Assembly (NCBI GenBank): GCA_031261905.1
Contig: JAISIS010000119.1
Span: 1 to 11,913, forward strand
Source of the DNA: Burkholderiaceae bacterium
GTDB lineage: Bacteria; Pseudomonadota; Gammaproteobacteria; Burkholderiales; Burkholderiaceae_D
Direction of reading: 5' to 3'
Length of the DNA: 11,913 nucleotides
The position numbers and the translations under genes were made by a program. The notes under the pieces were generated by a model. That model was not told where the DNA came from. It saw only the letters and a list, made by a program, of their open reading frames with translations, and made no database searches. Positions 1 to 8,521 of this stretch are shown here, piece after piece (position 1 is the first letter of the stretch; each line of letters starts with the position of its first letter).

Positions 1-1446
1 CGAACCGGTTCCCGTTTCGCTTGCGTCAGCAGCGCTGTTCAGGCCCGCCTCATAAACGGTCGCAGTACCAGCGCCTACTGTCGGAACATGCTCGTCCGGC
101 GTCAGGTTGATCGTCAGCGTGTTGGATGATTTGTCTCCGTCCGCGTCCGTCAGCGTATAGCCAACCTTCAGCGCACTTGCGTCTCCCGTCAGATCATACG
201 ACCCCTTCAGCGTAAACTCGTATGCGCCGTTTGCTCCAAGCACCAGCGTACCGACTTCTCCGCCGTCTGCATCAACTACCTTGTACGTGCCTTCCGTATC
301 TGTCTCCGCCAGACTGTACGCGCTGTCTGCGGCAACTTCACCCCACGCTACCCCCGTAGTATCCGCTGACGCCGTATCCGCCTCACCAGAATCCTCTTCC
401 GTCCCGGTCTCGCCACTCATAACGTTGCCGCTGATCGTCTGGTCAGCGCCACTTTCCGCCATGTCTCTCACGTCAGCTGTCGCTACAGGAACATCGTCAA
501 CAACGATGATCTGGCTGTTGTCGCTGCCCGAACCACCAGGACCAGCGGCTACGACCTCAACATTCAGCACATCGCTCAAATCCGCTTCGCTTCCCGGCTC
601 TCCATGATCAAGCGGCGTTGTAAGTTCATAGACATATTCATAACCGCCTTCTCCGTTTGACCAGAAGGTGATCGTCCCATGCTCCGTATCTATCGGAGCA
701 TCAAGATTGCCCGCCTGAGCAAGATCAATCTCTACGCCATCAATACGCACAATCAGGGAATCATAGGCGCCGGTTACGCTGATTGAACCGCCCGCAATCG
801 CCATCGCCTCACTGCCATCTCCAAGATGATTGACGCCACTGTCGTTTCCAATGGCGGATTCATGTACTGTGTTGCCGGATATTTCTACACCAGGACCCAG
901 CACAACAACGGGCGGCGGTATGTATTCTTCAACCGTAAGCGGCGTGTCTTCCTGTATGCCCGCCACCGGATAACCAAAGGTGCCGGTCTCAAAGCCGGGG
1001 GTAAGATCACCACGCGCGGCTTCCTGTTCCACCAGAACAAAGTTGCCGCCTTCCTGCGCACCGCCTGCACCGCCCGCGCCAGGACCAGCCGCCGCAGCTT
1101 CCAGCATCTGCGTCGGGTCTTCGCCCTTGGCAAGCGCTTCTTCCACTTCTTTTTGCAGCGCTTCTACATCTACCGCATTCTGTCTCGTGGATTCAACCGG
1201 CGCGCTTTCTTTCCCCGCATTGGCAATGTCCTGCAGCATGGCCTGCGACAGGGTCAGCGTATCGCCACTCCCCAGGGTGGCAAAGCCCTTGTTGTTAAAG
1301 TCAATGTGCGCATTGCCGCCATTGGCGGATTTGATGACTTCGTTGTCTGCTACGCGGTCTCCCGCCTTGAGCACCCGCACGTTGCCGCGCGGATCGGTGG
1401 CGGTTACTTCGCCGCTGACTGCTTTTACTACGCCCACTGTTGCCAT
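1..1446 (-). CDS. Large retention-module (LapA-type) biofilm adhesin, N-terminal 482 residues, partial
   Basis: I translated the minus strand by hand from the ATG at 1446-1444. The frame stays open for 482 codons to position 1, so the gene continues off the window. A good Shine-Dalgarno (AAGGAG) lies 7 nt upstream. Residues 1-160 fit the retention module of LapA-type type I-secreted adhesins: the start MATVGVVKAVSGEV, then a GD-x-V segment, an LGSGDTLTL strand, a helical segment ending GEDPTQMLEAAAAG, and a Gly/Ala-rich stretch. In this family the module jams in the outer-membrane pore and anchors the protein until a LapG protease cuts a di-alanine site; AAAG at residues 118-121 fits that site. 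A proline hinge follows (residues 177-179). Residues 184-482 form acidic beta-rich repeats of the VCBS/T1SS-143 kind (VVDDVPVA at 315-322, LTDADGD at 432-438). The C-terminal secretion signal and the transporter genes are outside the window. The family call is firm; the exact ligand is unknown. Confidence 0.88.
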   Translation of the reverse strand, partial: MATVGVVKAVSGEVTATDPRGNVRVLKAGDRVADNEVIKSANGGNAHIDFNNKGFATLGSGDTLTLSQAMLQDIANAGKESAPVESTRQNAVDVEALQKEVEEALAKGEDPTQMLEAAAAGPGAGGAGGAQEGGNFVLVEQEAARGDLTPGFETGTFGYPVAGIQEDTPLTVEEYIPPPVVVLGPGVEISGNTVHESAIGNDSGVNHLGDGSEAMAIAGGSISVTGAYDSLIVRIDGVEIDLAQAGNLDAPIDTEHGTITFWSNGEGGYEYVYELTTPLDHGEPGSEADLSDVLNVEVVAAGPGGSGSDNSQIIVVDDVPVATADVRDMAESGADQTISGNVMSGETGTEEDSGEADTASADTTGVAWGEVAADSAYSLAETDTEGTYKVVDADGGEVGTLVLGANGAYEFTLKGSYDLTGDASALKVGYTLTDADGDKSSNTLTINLTPDEHVPTVGAGTATVYEAGLNSAADASETGTGS

Positions 1447-1560
1447 GGTGTTCTCCTTCTCAATTTATAGCCCACTCAAGGACAGGCCAATCTGCTTTCT
1501 CACCGCCCATGTCGGACACAATGACAAAAGGCTCTTCAATTTTTGTATGTTTCCTGTATC

Positions 1561-1578
1561 AATTTTGGCAAATTTGCT
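1561..1578 (-). repeat. Direct repeat copy A in the adhesin leader
   Basis: On the minus strand this reads AGCAAATTTGCCAAAATT. Copy B at 1718-1733 reads AGCAAATGCCAAAATT, the same word with a two-base deletion. Copy A also contains the perfect 10-bp palindrome GCAAATTTGC (1568-1577). It lies downstream of the predicted promoter, inside the transcribed leader. A transcription-factor site is an inference. Confidence 0.55.
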
Positions 1579-1604
1579 ACAGGCCGAAACATATTGAAAC
1601 CATT

Positions 1605-1617
1605 CTATTGCCAATAG
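1605..1617. repeat. Short dyad (6-bp arms) in the adhesin leader
   Basis: CTATTG and CAATAG flank a single central C. The dyad lies in the predicted 5' leader, about 160 nt before the adhesin start codon. It is short enough to arise by chance in AT-rich DNA; an operator role is only possible. Confidence 0.3.
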
Positions 1618-1683
1618 TTTGATGCCACATCGTACTTTGGTACTAGATTTTGCCGTCCGCTTATAAAATTCTGTTATTGCTTT

Positions 1684-1719
1684 TGCTGTCTTTATACAAA
1701 AAACTTTGGTTTATGTGAA
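1684..1719 (-). promoter_or_regulatory. Predicted sigma70 promoter of the adhesin gene
   Basis: On the minus strand, TTCACA (1719-1714; 5 of 6 matches to TTGACA) is followed after exactly 17 bases by TATAAA (1696-1691; 5 of 6 matches to TATAAT). Transcription would start near 1684, giving an unusually long leader of about 240 nt before the ATG at 1446. Direct repeat copy B abuts the upstream side of the -35 hexamer, where an activator could sit. This is the best promoter match I saw in the region; it has not been tested. Confidence 0.6.
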
Positions 1720-1733
1720 TTTTGGCATTTGCT
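1718..1733 (-). repeat. Direct repeat copy B, abutting the -35 box of the adhesin promoter
   Basis: On the minus strand this reads AGCAAATGCCAAAATT and overlaps the first two bases of the TTCACA -35 hexamer. It matches copy A except that two T bases are missing from the centre. Corresponding ends of the copies are about 155-157 bp apart, close to fifteen helical turns. Position and spacing suggest a bound regulator, but no factor can be named. Confidence 0.55.
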
Positions 1734-1768
1734 TATGATTTTTTATTCGTAACTTTTACGTACAGCAT

Positions 1769-1812
1769 AAAACAAATTGCCCCAAAGCAACAAAAAAGTT
1801 GTCGGGCGGCAA
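1769..1812 (-). terminator. Possible intrinsic terminator after glgA
   Basis: An imperfect hairpin pairs TTGCC (1777-1781) with GGCAA (1808-1812), CC with GG just inside, and CAAC (1788-1791) with GTTG (1798-1801) around an A6/T6 loop. Read on the minus strand it is followed directly by TTTGTTTT (1776-1769), as expected for an intrinsic terminator. It begins about 80 nt after the glgA stop and lies upstream of the adhesin promoter. The internal bulges make it a moderate call. Confidence 0.4.
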
Positions 1813-1893
1813 AAATATTTTCCGAAGGGCAATTTTATGTGTTGTTTTGAAGCAACAATCAGGGGAGATTGCCTGTTTGCGGCAGGCGGGAAA

Positions 1894-3387
1894 TCAGGAG
1901 ATCCGGTTTGCGGGTAAAACTGCGTTGTACAGGGCTTTGTATTCTCTGGCTGCGCGCTTCCAGTCCAGTTTCTGTTTCATGCCCTGCCGCTGTACCGAGC
2001 GCCATTGCGCGGGAGTGGCAAAAAGATCAAACGCCCGGTTGACGGCATCCGTCATGGCCGACTGGTCAAAATGCTCAAAGACAAAACCGGTGGCTGTTTT
2101 TTCAAGGAGGGTTTCCGGCGTGCAGTCGGTAACGGAATCGGCAAGTCCGCCCACCCGGTGAACCAGGGGCAGGGTACCATAGCGCAATCCGTAAAACTGG
2201 GTCAGCCCGCACGGCTCATAACGGGAAGGCACCATGATGACATCGCTGCCGGCAATCACACGATGGGCCAGCGCCTCGTCATAGCCGATACGCACAGCCG
2301 CCTGCTGGGGATAGCGTCCGGCATAGTCCGAAAAGGCCTGTTCCAGATAATGTTCGCCACTGCCGACAATAATGATCTGGCCGCCTTTTTTCCGTATCTG
2401 CTCCATCGCGCCCAGCACCAGATGCAGCCCTTTTTGGGAAGCAAAGCGGCTGACTACGCAAAAAAGCGGGCCGCTGTTGGGCGAGCGCAGACCCATTTCC
2501 TGCTGAAGCGCCAGACGGCACTGCTTTTTGCCGGTGATGGAACGGGCGTTGTAGGTAGTGGCAAGGACGGGATCTGCGGCAGGGTTCCAGGTATCTGTAT
2601 CAATGCCGTTCAGGATGCCTGAAAGATCGCCATCGCGCCGCCAGACGATGCCGCCCAGCCCGCAGGCCTGTTCTCCGCCATGTATTTCCCGCGCGTAGGT
2701 GGGACTTACGGTATTGATTTTGCCCGCATAGGCCAGACCGGTTTTAAGGAAGGATACCTGCCCGTAAAATTCCACGCCTTCGGGGGAATACATCCATGAC
2801 GGTAAATCCAGCTCGCCAAATACGCTGCCGGAGAAATTTCCCTGATAGGCCATATTGTGAATGGTAAAAACTGTTCCCGCCAGGTGGCGGCTTTTTGACC
2901 ATTCCAGAGCACGGATATAGGCAAAAGCGAGGCCGGAATGCCAGTCGTGCCCGTGCACGATGCGGGGCCTCCAGAAGAAATCAAAGCCTTCCACCAGACG
3001 GGCGGACATCCAGCCCAGCAGGGCAAAACGGCGATGGTTGTCGCCATAGGATTGCCCGTAAATGTCAATGTAGGGATTGCCGGGGCGATCATACAGGCCC
3101 GGCGCTTCAATGTAATACGCGGAAAGACCGGTTTCCGGCAATATGCCGTAAATAAGGCGAACGGCCTGCGCGCCAAAGCGGGGCGGCAATTCGGCCACCA
3201 GATGCTTGTTCCGTATATGTTTGACCAGATCGGGAAAACCCGGCACCAGCATCCGGACATCGCAACCGGCTCTGGAAAGCGCAGCAGGCAGGGCGGCGGT
3301 AACATCCGCCAGGCCTCCGGTTTTCAGATACGGGAATATTTCGCTGCATACATGCAGCACCCGCAATGATTGTTTTCTGGACCTCAC
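1894..3387 (-). CDS. glgA: Glycogen synthase (ADP-glucose type, GT5)
   Basis: This enzyme transfers glucose from ADP-glucose to the non-reducing end of alpha-1,4-glucan in the cytoplasm. From the GTG start at 3387 it is 497 residues, slightly longer than E. coli GlgA (477). The N-terminal Rossmann domain carries the ADP-glucose loop KTGGL at residues 22-26. The C-terminal domain carries SRFASQKGL with Arg314 and Lys319, and EPCGLTQ with Glu391. These correspond to E. coli Arg300, Lys305 and Glu377 at a constant offset of 14. The gene is the last of the glycogen operon and starts 2 nt after the glgC stop. No strong Shine-Dalgarno precedes the GTG, which suggests translational coupling. A TTG at codon 8 (3366-3364) would give an N-terminus aligned with E. 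coli MQVLHVCSE, so the exact start is open. Function is secure. Confidence 0.96.
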   Translation of the reverse strand: MRSRKQSLRVLHVCSEIFPYLKTGGLADVTAALPAALSRAGCDVRMLVPGFPDLVKHIRNKHLVAELPPRFGAQAVRLIYGILPETGLSAYYIEAPGLYDRPGNPYIDIYGQSYGDNHRRFALLGWMSARLVEGFDFFWRPRIVHGHDWHSGLAFAYIRALEWSKSRHLAGTVFTIHNMAYQGNFSGSVFGELDLPSWMYSPEGVEFYGQVSFLKTGLAYAGKINTVSPTYAREIHGGEQACGLGGIVWRRDGDLSGILNGIDTDTWNPAADPVLATTYNARSITGKKQCRLALQQEMGLRSPNSGPLFCVVSRFASQKGLHLVLGAMEQIRKKGGQIIIVGSGEHYLEQAFSDYAGRYPQQAAVRIGYDEALAHRVIAGSDVIMVPSRYEPCGLTQFYGLRYGTLPLVHRVGGLADSVTDCTPETLLEKTATGFVFEHFDQSAMTDAVNRAFDLFATPAQWRSVQRQGMKQKLDWKRAAREYKALYNAVLPANRIS

Positions 3388-3389
3388 TT

Positions 3390-4691
3390 TTATTCGGCTC
3401 TGGGGATGTGCGTAAAATTGTAAAGGCGGGCCAGCATGGCATCCGTCACCAGCACCACGCCATTTGATGTCCTGTAAAAGCGTTCCGCATCCAGCGCGGG
3501 GTCTTCGCCAATGACCAGGCCTTCGGGTATCCGGCAGCCCCGGTCAACAATCACGCGCTTCAGGCGTGACCCCTGACCGATTTCAACCGAGGGAAGTATC
3601 ACCGCCTGGTCAATGTTGCAGAAAGGATTGACCCTGACATTGGAAAACAGAATGGTATTGGAGATTTTCGAACCGCAAATGATGCAGCCGCCGGAAACCA
3701 TGGTGTTGGCGATCACGCCATCCATGCCGTGCGGGTCGGGCACAAATTTGGCTGGCGGCTCCTGCTCCTGGTAGGTCCAGATGGGCCACTCCTCATCGTA
3801 CAAATTAAGTTCCGGCATGTTGGATGTTAAATCCAGGTTACATGACCAGAAGGAATCCACTGTCCCCACATCCCGCCAGTACGGCTTGACAAGGCTGGAG
3901 GGAGGAACGCAGGACATGCTGAAGTAATGCGCCAGCGCTTCGCCCCGCCGGACGACTTTGGGAATGATGTCCTTGCCGAAATCGTGGGAAGATTCGTGGT
4001 CTTCGGCATCTTCCGAGAGCATGGAGTATAAAGATTCCGCGTTGAAGGCATAGACGCCCATGCTGGCAAGCGACGTATCCGGATTACCGGGCATACCGGG
4101 CGGATCGGAGGGTTTTTCCAGAAAGCCGGTGATTTTCCGGTCTTCGTCCACGTCCATCACGCCAAAGCCCGATGCGTCCGAACGCGGCACTTCCACGCAG
4201 GCAACCGTGCAGAGCGACTTGTTTTCCACATGATCCAGCAGCATCTGCGAATAATCCATCTTGTAAATGTGGTCTCCGGCCAGTATCAGGATGTAGTCCG
4301 GCTGATAGGAACGCAGAATATCCATGTTCTGCAATACGGCATCCGCCGTGCCGCGATACCAGACGCCTTCTTCCATCTGCATCCCGGCAGGCATCAGGTC
4401 AATAAATTCGTTTTGTTCGCCTCTCAGGAAACTCCAGCCGCGTTGCAGGTGGCGAATAAGGGAATGGGGGCGATATTGCGTAACAACGCCAATCCTGCGA
4501 ATGCCCGAATTGAGGCAGTTGGACAACGCAAAATCAATGATGCGGAATTTCCCGCCAAAGTAAACTGCGGGCTTGGCGCGATTATCTGTGAGGTTCATCA
4601 GCCTGCTTCCACGCCCTCCGGCCAGCACCAGCGCAATGGTACGCCGGGGAAGCTGACTCGCCAGCAGCAACTTGTCAACGAAAAATTTCAT
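3390..4691 (-). CDS. glgC: Glucose-1-phosphate adenylyltransferase (ADP-glucose pyrophosphorylase)
   Basis: GlgC makes ADP-glucose and pyrophosphate from glucose-1-phosphate and ATP, the committed and normally allosterically controlled step of bacterial glycogen synthesis. The 433 residues match E. coli GlgC (431) almost throughout. The nucleotide loop LAGGRGSRL is at residues 23-31, followed by [21 protein letters not shown] from residue 38. The catalytic-Asp segment ILAGDHIY, the glucose-1-P motif FLEKP, and a C-terminal left-handed beta-helix region with [10 protein letters not shown] and VIDR-like (VIVDRG) turns follow. The position of E. coli Lys39, part of the fructose-1,6-bisphosphate activator site, is Asn37 here, and E. 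coli His46 is Tyr44. Effector preference may therefore differ. The ATG at 4691 follows AAGGAG with a 6-nt gap. It lies 43 nt after pgm and 2 nt before glgA, clearly in one operon. Confidence 0.97.
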   Translation of the reverse strand: MKFFVDKLLLASQLPRRTIALVLAGGRGSRLMNLTDNRAKPAVYFGGKFRIIDFALSNCLNSGIRRIGVVTQYRPHSLIRHLQRGWSFLRGEQNEFIDLMPAGMQMEEGVWYRGTADAVLQNMDILRSYQPDYILILAGDHIYKMDYSQMLLDHVENKSLCTVACVEVPRSDASGFGVMDVDEDRKITGFLEKPSDPPGMPGNPDTSLASMGVYAFNAESLYSMLSEDAEDHESSHDFGKDIIPKVVRRGEALAHYFSMSCVPPSSLVKPYWRDVGTVDSFWSCNLDLTSNMPELNLYDEEWPIWTYQEQEPPAKFVPDPHGMDGVIANTMVSGGCIICGSKISNTILFSNVRVNPFCNIDQAVILPSVEIGQGSRLKRVIVDRGCRIPEGLVIGEDPALDAERFYRTSNGVVLVTDAMLARLYNFTHIPRAE

Positions 4692-4734
4692 TCAGACTCC
4701 TTTTCGTATCTCCTGTAACAACAGAACAACAAAA

Positions 4735-6405
<1,671 letters not shown>

Positions 6406-6415
6406 TCACATCAAC

Positions 6416-6454
6416 CCCTGTGTGCCCAGGGCCGTACGCTTTCAGGGCAAAGCG
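6416..6454. repeat. Two adjacent perfect hairpins in the glgX-pgm gap
   Basis: The first pairs CCCTG (6416-6420) with CAGGG (6427-6431) around 6 bases. The second pairs CGCTTT (6437-6442) with AAAGCG (6449-6454) around 6 bases. Five bases separate them. On the minus strand no U tract follows either stem, so they are not a standard terminator for the operon. They could stabilise or process the mRNA between glgX and pgm. The pairing is read directly; the role is an inference. Confidence 0.45.
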
Positions 6455-6475
6455 CCTTTTCTTATGTTATCAATT

Positions 6476-8518
6476 TTATCGGCTAATCGCCAGCAATATG
6501 GTGTATGGTTCCAGCAACGCCTGAAATTCCAGCACCGCGCCTTTACCTATCTCGCCGCCACTGTCCATTTCGATCTGCCAGCGCCCGCCGGGCAACCGGA
6601 ACACCACATCCTGCGCCGAAGCGTTAAGCATAATGAGGCAACGGCGCGCCTCGCCGCTACTGACGCGGATCATCGCGCCCATGCAGTAGTTGCTTTTGTT
6701 GTTCCAGGCGCTTCCCGTAATCTCGCCGCCGGAAGGAGAAAGCCAGCGAATGGCGGCGGTGTCACCATGCGTCACTGTTTCCTCGGCCCACTGATCGTTG
6801 CCCAGCGCCTTGTATTGCTTGCGCAGGCGAATCACGTCGCGCACAAAGGTCATAAACGTTTTATCGGCGTTTTCCCAGTTGAGCCAGGTGATTTCATTAT
6901 CCTGGCAATAGGCGTTGTTGTTGCCCCGCTGGCTGTGACCCAGTTCATCTCCCGCCAGGATCATGGGTGTGCCCTGCGAGAGCAGGAGCGTTGCCATCAT
7001 GGCGCGCTTGTACCGTAAACGAAGCGCGTTGACGCGCTCGCCGGTTGCCGGGCCTTCCACGCCACAATTCCAACTGTGGTTCTTGTTGCAGCCATCCCGG
7101 TTGTCTTCTCCGTTGGCCTCGTTGTGCTTGTGGTTGTAGCTCACCAGGTCCTGGAGTGTAAAGCCATCGTGCGCCGTAATAAAGTTGATGGATGAGGCCG
7201 GCAGACGGCCATCATGCCTGAATATATCGCTGGAACCGGCCACTCGCGTGGTAAATTCGCCCAGCGTGGGCCACTGGTGCAGCCAGAACGCGCGCACGGT
7301 ATCCCTGTAGGCGTCATTCCATTCCATCCATCCCGGCGGGAAGTAACCCAACTGGTAGCCGCTCGGCCCCAGATCCCAGGGTTCGGCAATTTTTTTCACG
7401 CGCGAGAGCACCGGGTCCTGCATGATGGCCGCAAAGAAATGGGACTGCGTGGAATAGGCTTCCTTGTCTCTGGCAAGCACCGGCGCAAGATCAAAGCGGA
7501 AACCATCCACATGCATTTCTTCCACCCAGTACCTCAGGGAATCCATCACCATCTGCAACACTCTCGGATTCCCCAGATTAAGGCAGTTGCCGCAGCCTGA
7601 CCAGTTGACATATTCGGCCAGGTTTTCGGGCGGCAAGTGGTAGTACATTAAATTGTCAATCCCGCGAAAGCTCAGGGCCGCTCCGCCTGTGCCGCCTTCT
7701 ACGGTGTGGTTGTACACGACATCCAGCAATACTTCGATTCCCCGGCTGTGCAGTGCTTTGACCATATCGCGGAATTCGGAAACAGGCGTGGTGCCGGGAC
7801 GGCCTGACCAATAACGGTTTTCCGGGGCAAAGAAGCCGATGGTGGAATATCCCCAGTAATTGGAAAGCCCCATTTGCAGGAGGCGGGATTCATCGCCGCG
7901 CGCCTGAACCGGCAAAAGTTCGATCGAGGTAATGCCCAGTCCGGCCAGGTAATCCAGCATCGCGGGATGGGCAAGGCCCGCGTAGGACCCCCGCAGTTCT
8001 TCAGGCACATCCGGATGCAGTTTGGTAATCCCCTTTACGTGCGCCTCATAAATAATCATATCCGCAGGCGCAATGACGGGCGACGTCACGCCTTCCCAGT
8101 CATATTCCTCATGGATGACCTGCCCTTTCAGCGCAATGTCGGCAGTATCCGCAGGGCTGTCGTCGCGAAAATCATCCTGCCCGCCATAGCTGCCGATCAC
8201 CCGCCGTGCATAGGGATCAAGCAGCACCTTGGCCGTGTTGTAGCGGTGTCCCGCTTCCGGATGATACGGCCCGTCAAGCCGATAGCCGTACACCAGCCCT
8301 GGCCCGGCATCAGGCAAATAACCATGCCAGATGCCTTCCTGTGCGGCGGGTAGCTGGTAACGCTTTACTTCTTTCTCTCCGGTTTCATCAAAAACGCACA
8401 GCGTAACGGCAGTGGCGTTGGGAGCAACAAGCGCAAAATTGACGCCATTTCCATCCCAGTGCGCGCCCAGCGGCAAATGTGCGCCGGTTTCCAGCTTGTC
8501 GAGTTCTGCAAATGACAT
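6476..8518 (-). CDS. glgX: Glycogen debranching enzyme (GH13 isoamylase type)
   Basis: GlgX hydrolyses alpha-1,6 branches of glycogen, in E. coli mainly short limit-dextrin branches left by phosphorylase. At 680 residues it is close to E. coli GlgX (657). An N-terminal CBM48-like beta domain (about 10-110, with PLGAHWDGNGVNFAL) precedes a GH13 TIM barrel. Barrel motifs are DVVYNHT at 266-272, GFRFD with nucleophile Asp343, KIAEPWDLG with acid/base Glu379, and TAHDGF with Asp451. The KHNEANGEDNRDG segment that follows is typical of the GlgX/isoamylase subgroup. A C-terminal beta domain ends the protein. The ATG at 8518 sits 3 nt after the glgB stop, with AAGG in the last glgB codons as ribosome-binding site, so the two are probably coupled. 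Family and activity are secure; branch-length preference cannot be read from sequence. Confidence 0.96.
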   Translation of the reverse strand: MSFAELDKLETGAHLPLGAHWDGNGVNFALVAPNATAVTLCVFDETGEKEVKRYQLPAAQEGIWHGYLPDAGPGLVYGYRLDGPYHPEAGHRYNTAKVLLDPYARRVIGSYGGQDDFRDDSPADTADIALKGQVIHEEYDWEGVTSPVIAPADMIIYEAHVKGITKLHPDVPEELRGSYAGLAHPAMLDYLAGLGITSIELLPVQARGDESRLLQMGLSNYWGYSTIGFFAPENRYWSGRPGTTPVSEFRDMVKALHSRGIEVLLDVVYNHTVEGGTGGAALSFRGIDNLMYYHLPPENLAEYVNWSGCGNCLNLGNPRVLQMVMDSLRYWVEEMHVDGFRFDLAPVLARDKEAYSTQSHFFAAIMQDPVLSRVKKIAEPWDLGPSGYQLGYFPPGWMEWNDAYRDTVRAFWLHQWPTLGEFTTRVAGSSDIFRHDGRLPASSINFITAHDGFTLQDLVSYNHKHNEANGEDNRDGCNKNHSWNCGVEGPATGERVNALRLRYKRAMMATLLLSQGTPMILAGDELGHSQRGNNNAYCQDNEITWLNWENADKTFMTFVRDVIRLRKQYKALGNDQWAEETVTHGDTAAIRWLSPSGGEITGSAWNNKSNYCMGAMIRVSSGEARRCLIMLNASAQDVVFRLPGGRWQIEMDSGGEIGKGAVLEFQALLEPYTILLAISR

Positions 8519-8521
8519 CCA

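Larger units (their letters stand above)
1447..1893. other. AT-rich intergenic region between glgA and the adhesin gene
   Basis: These 447 bases contain no credible gene. They are far richer in A/T than the flanking genes: 16 G/C in 60 bases at 1681-1740 and 18 in 60 at 1741-1800, against 37 in 60 inside glgA at 3001-3060. Both flanking genes point left, so the region is the 3' end of the glycogen operon plus the adhesin promoter and leader. It holds a possible terminator, a promoter, an imperfect direct repeat and several short dyads, listed separately. Confidence 0.8.

Noticed and set aside
1840..1858. Hairpin TGTTG/CAACA as a terminator
   Set aside because: Short weak stem and only CATAAAATT after it on the minus strand; the 1777-1812 structure is better.
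1871..1887. Hairpin GCCTG/CAGGC just after glgA as a terminator
   Set aside because: The 5-bp stem is followed on the minus strand by AATCTCCCC, with no U tract.
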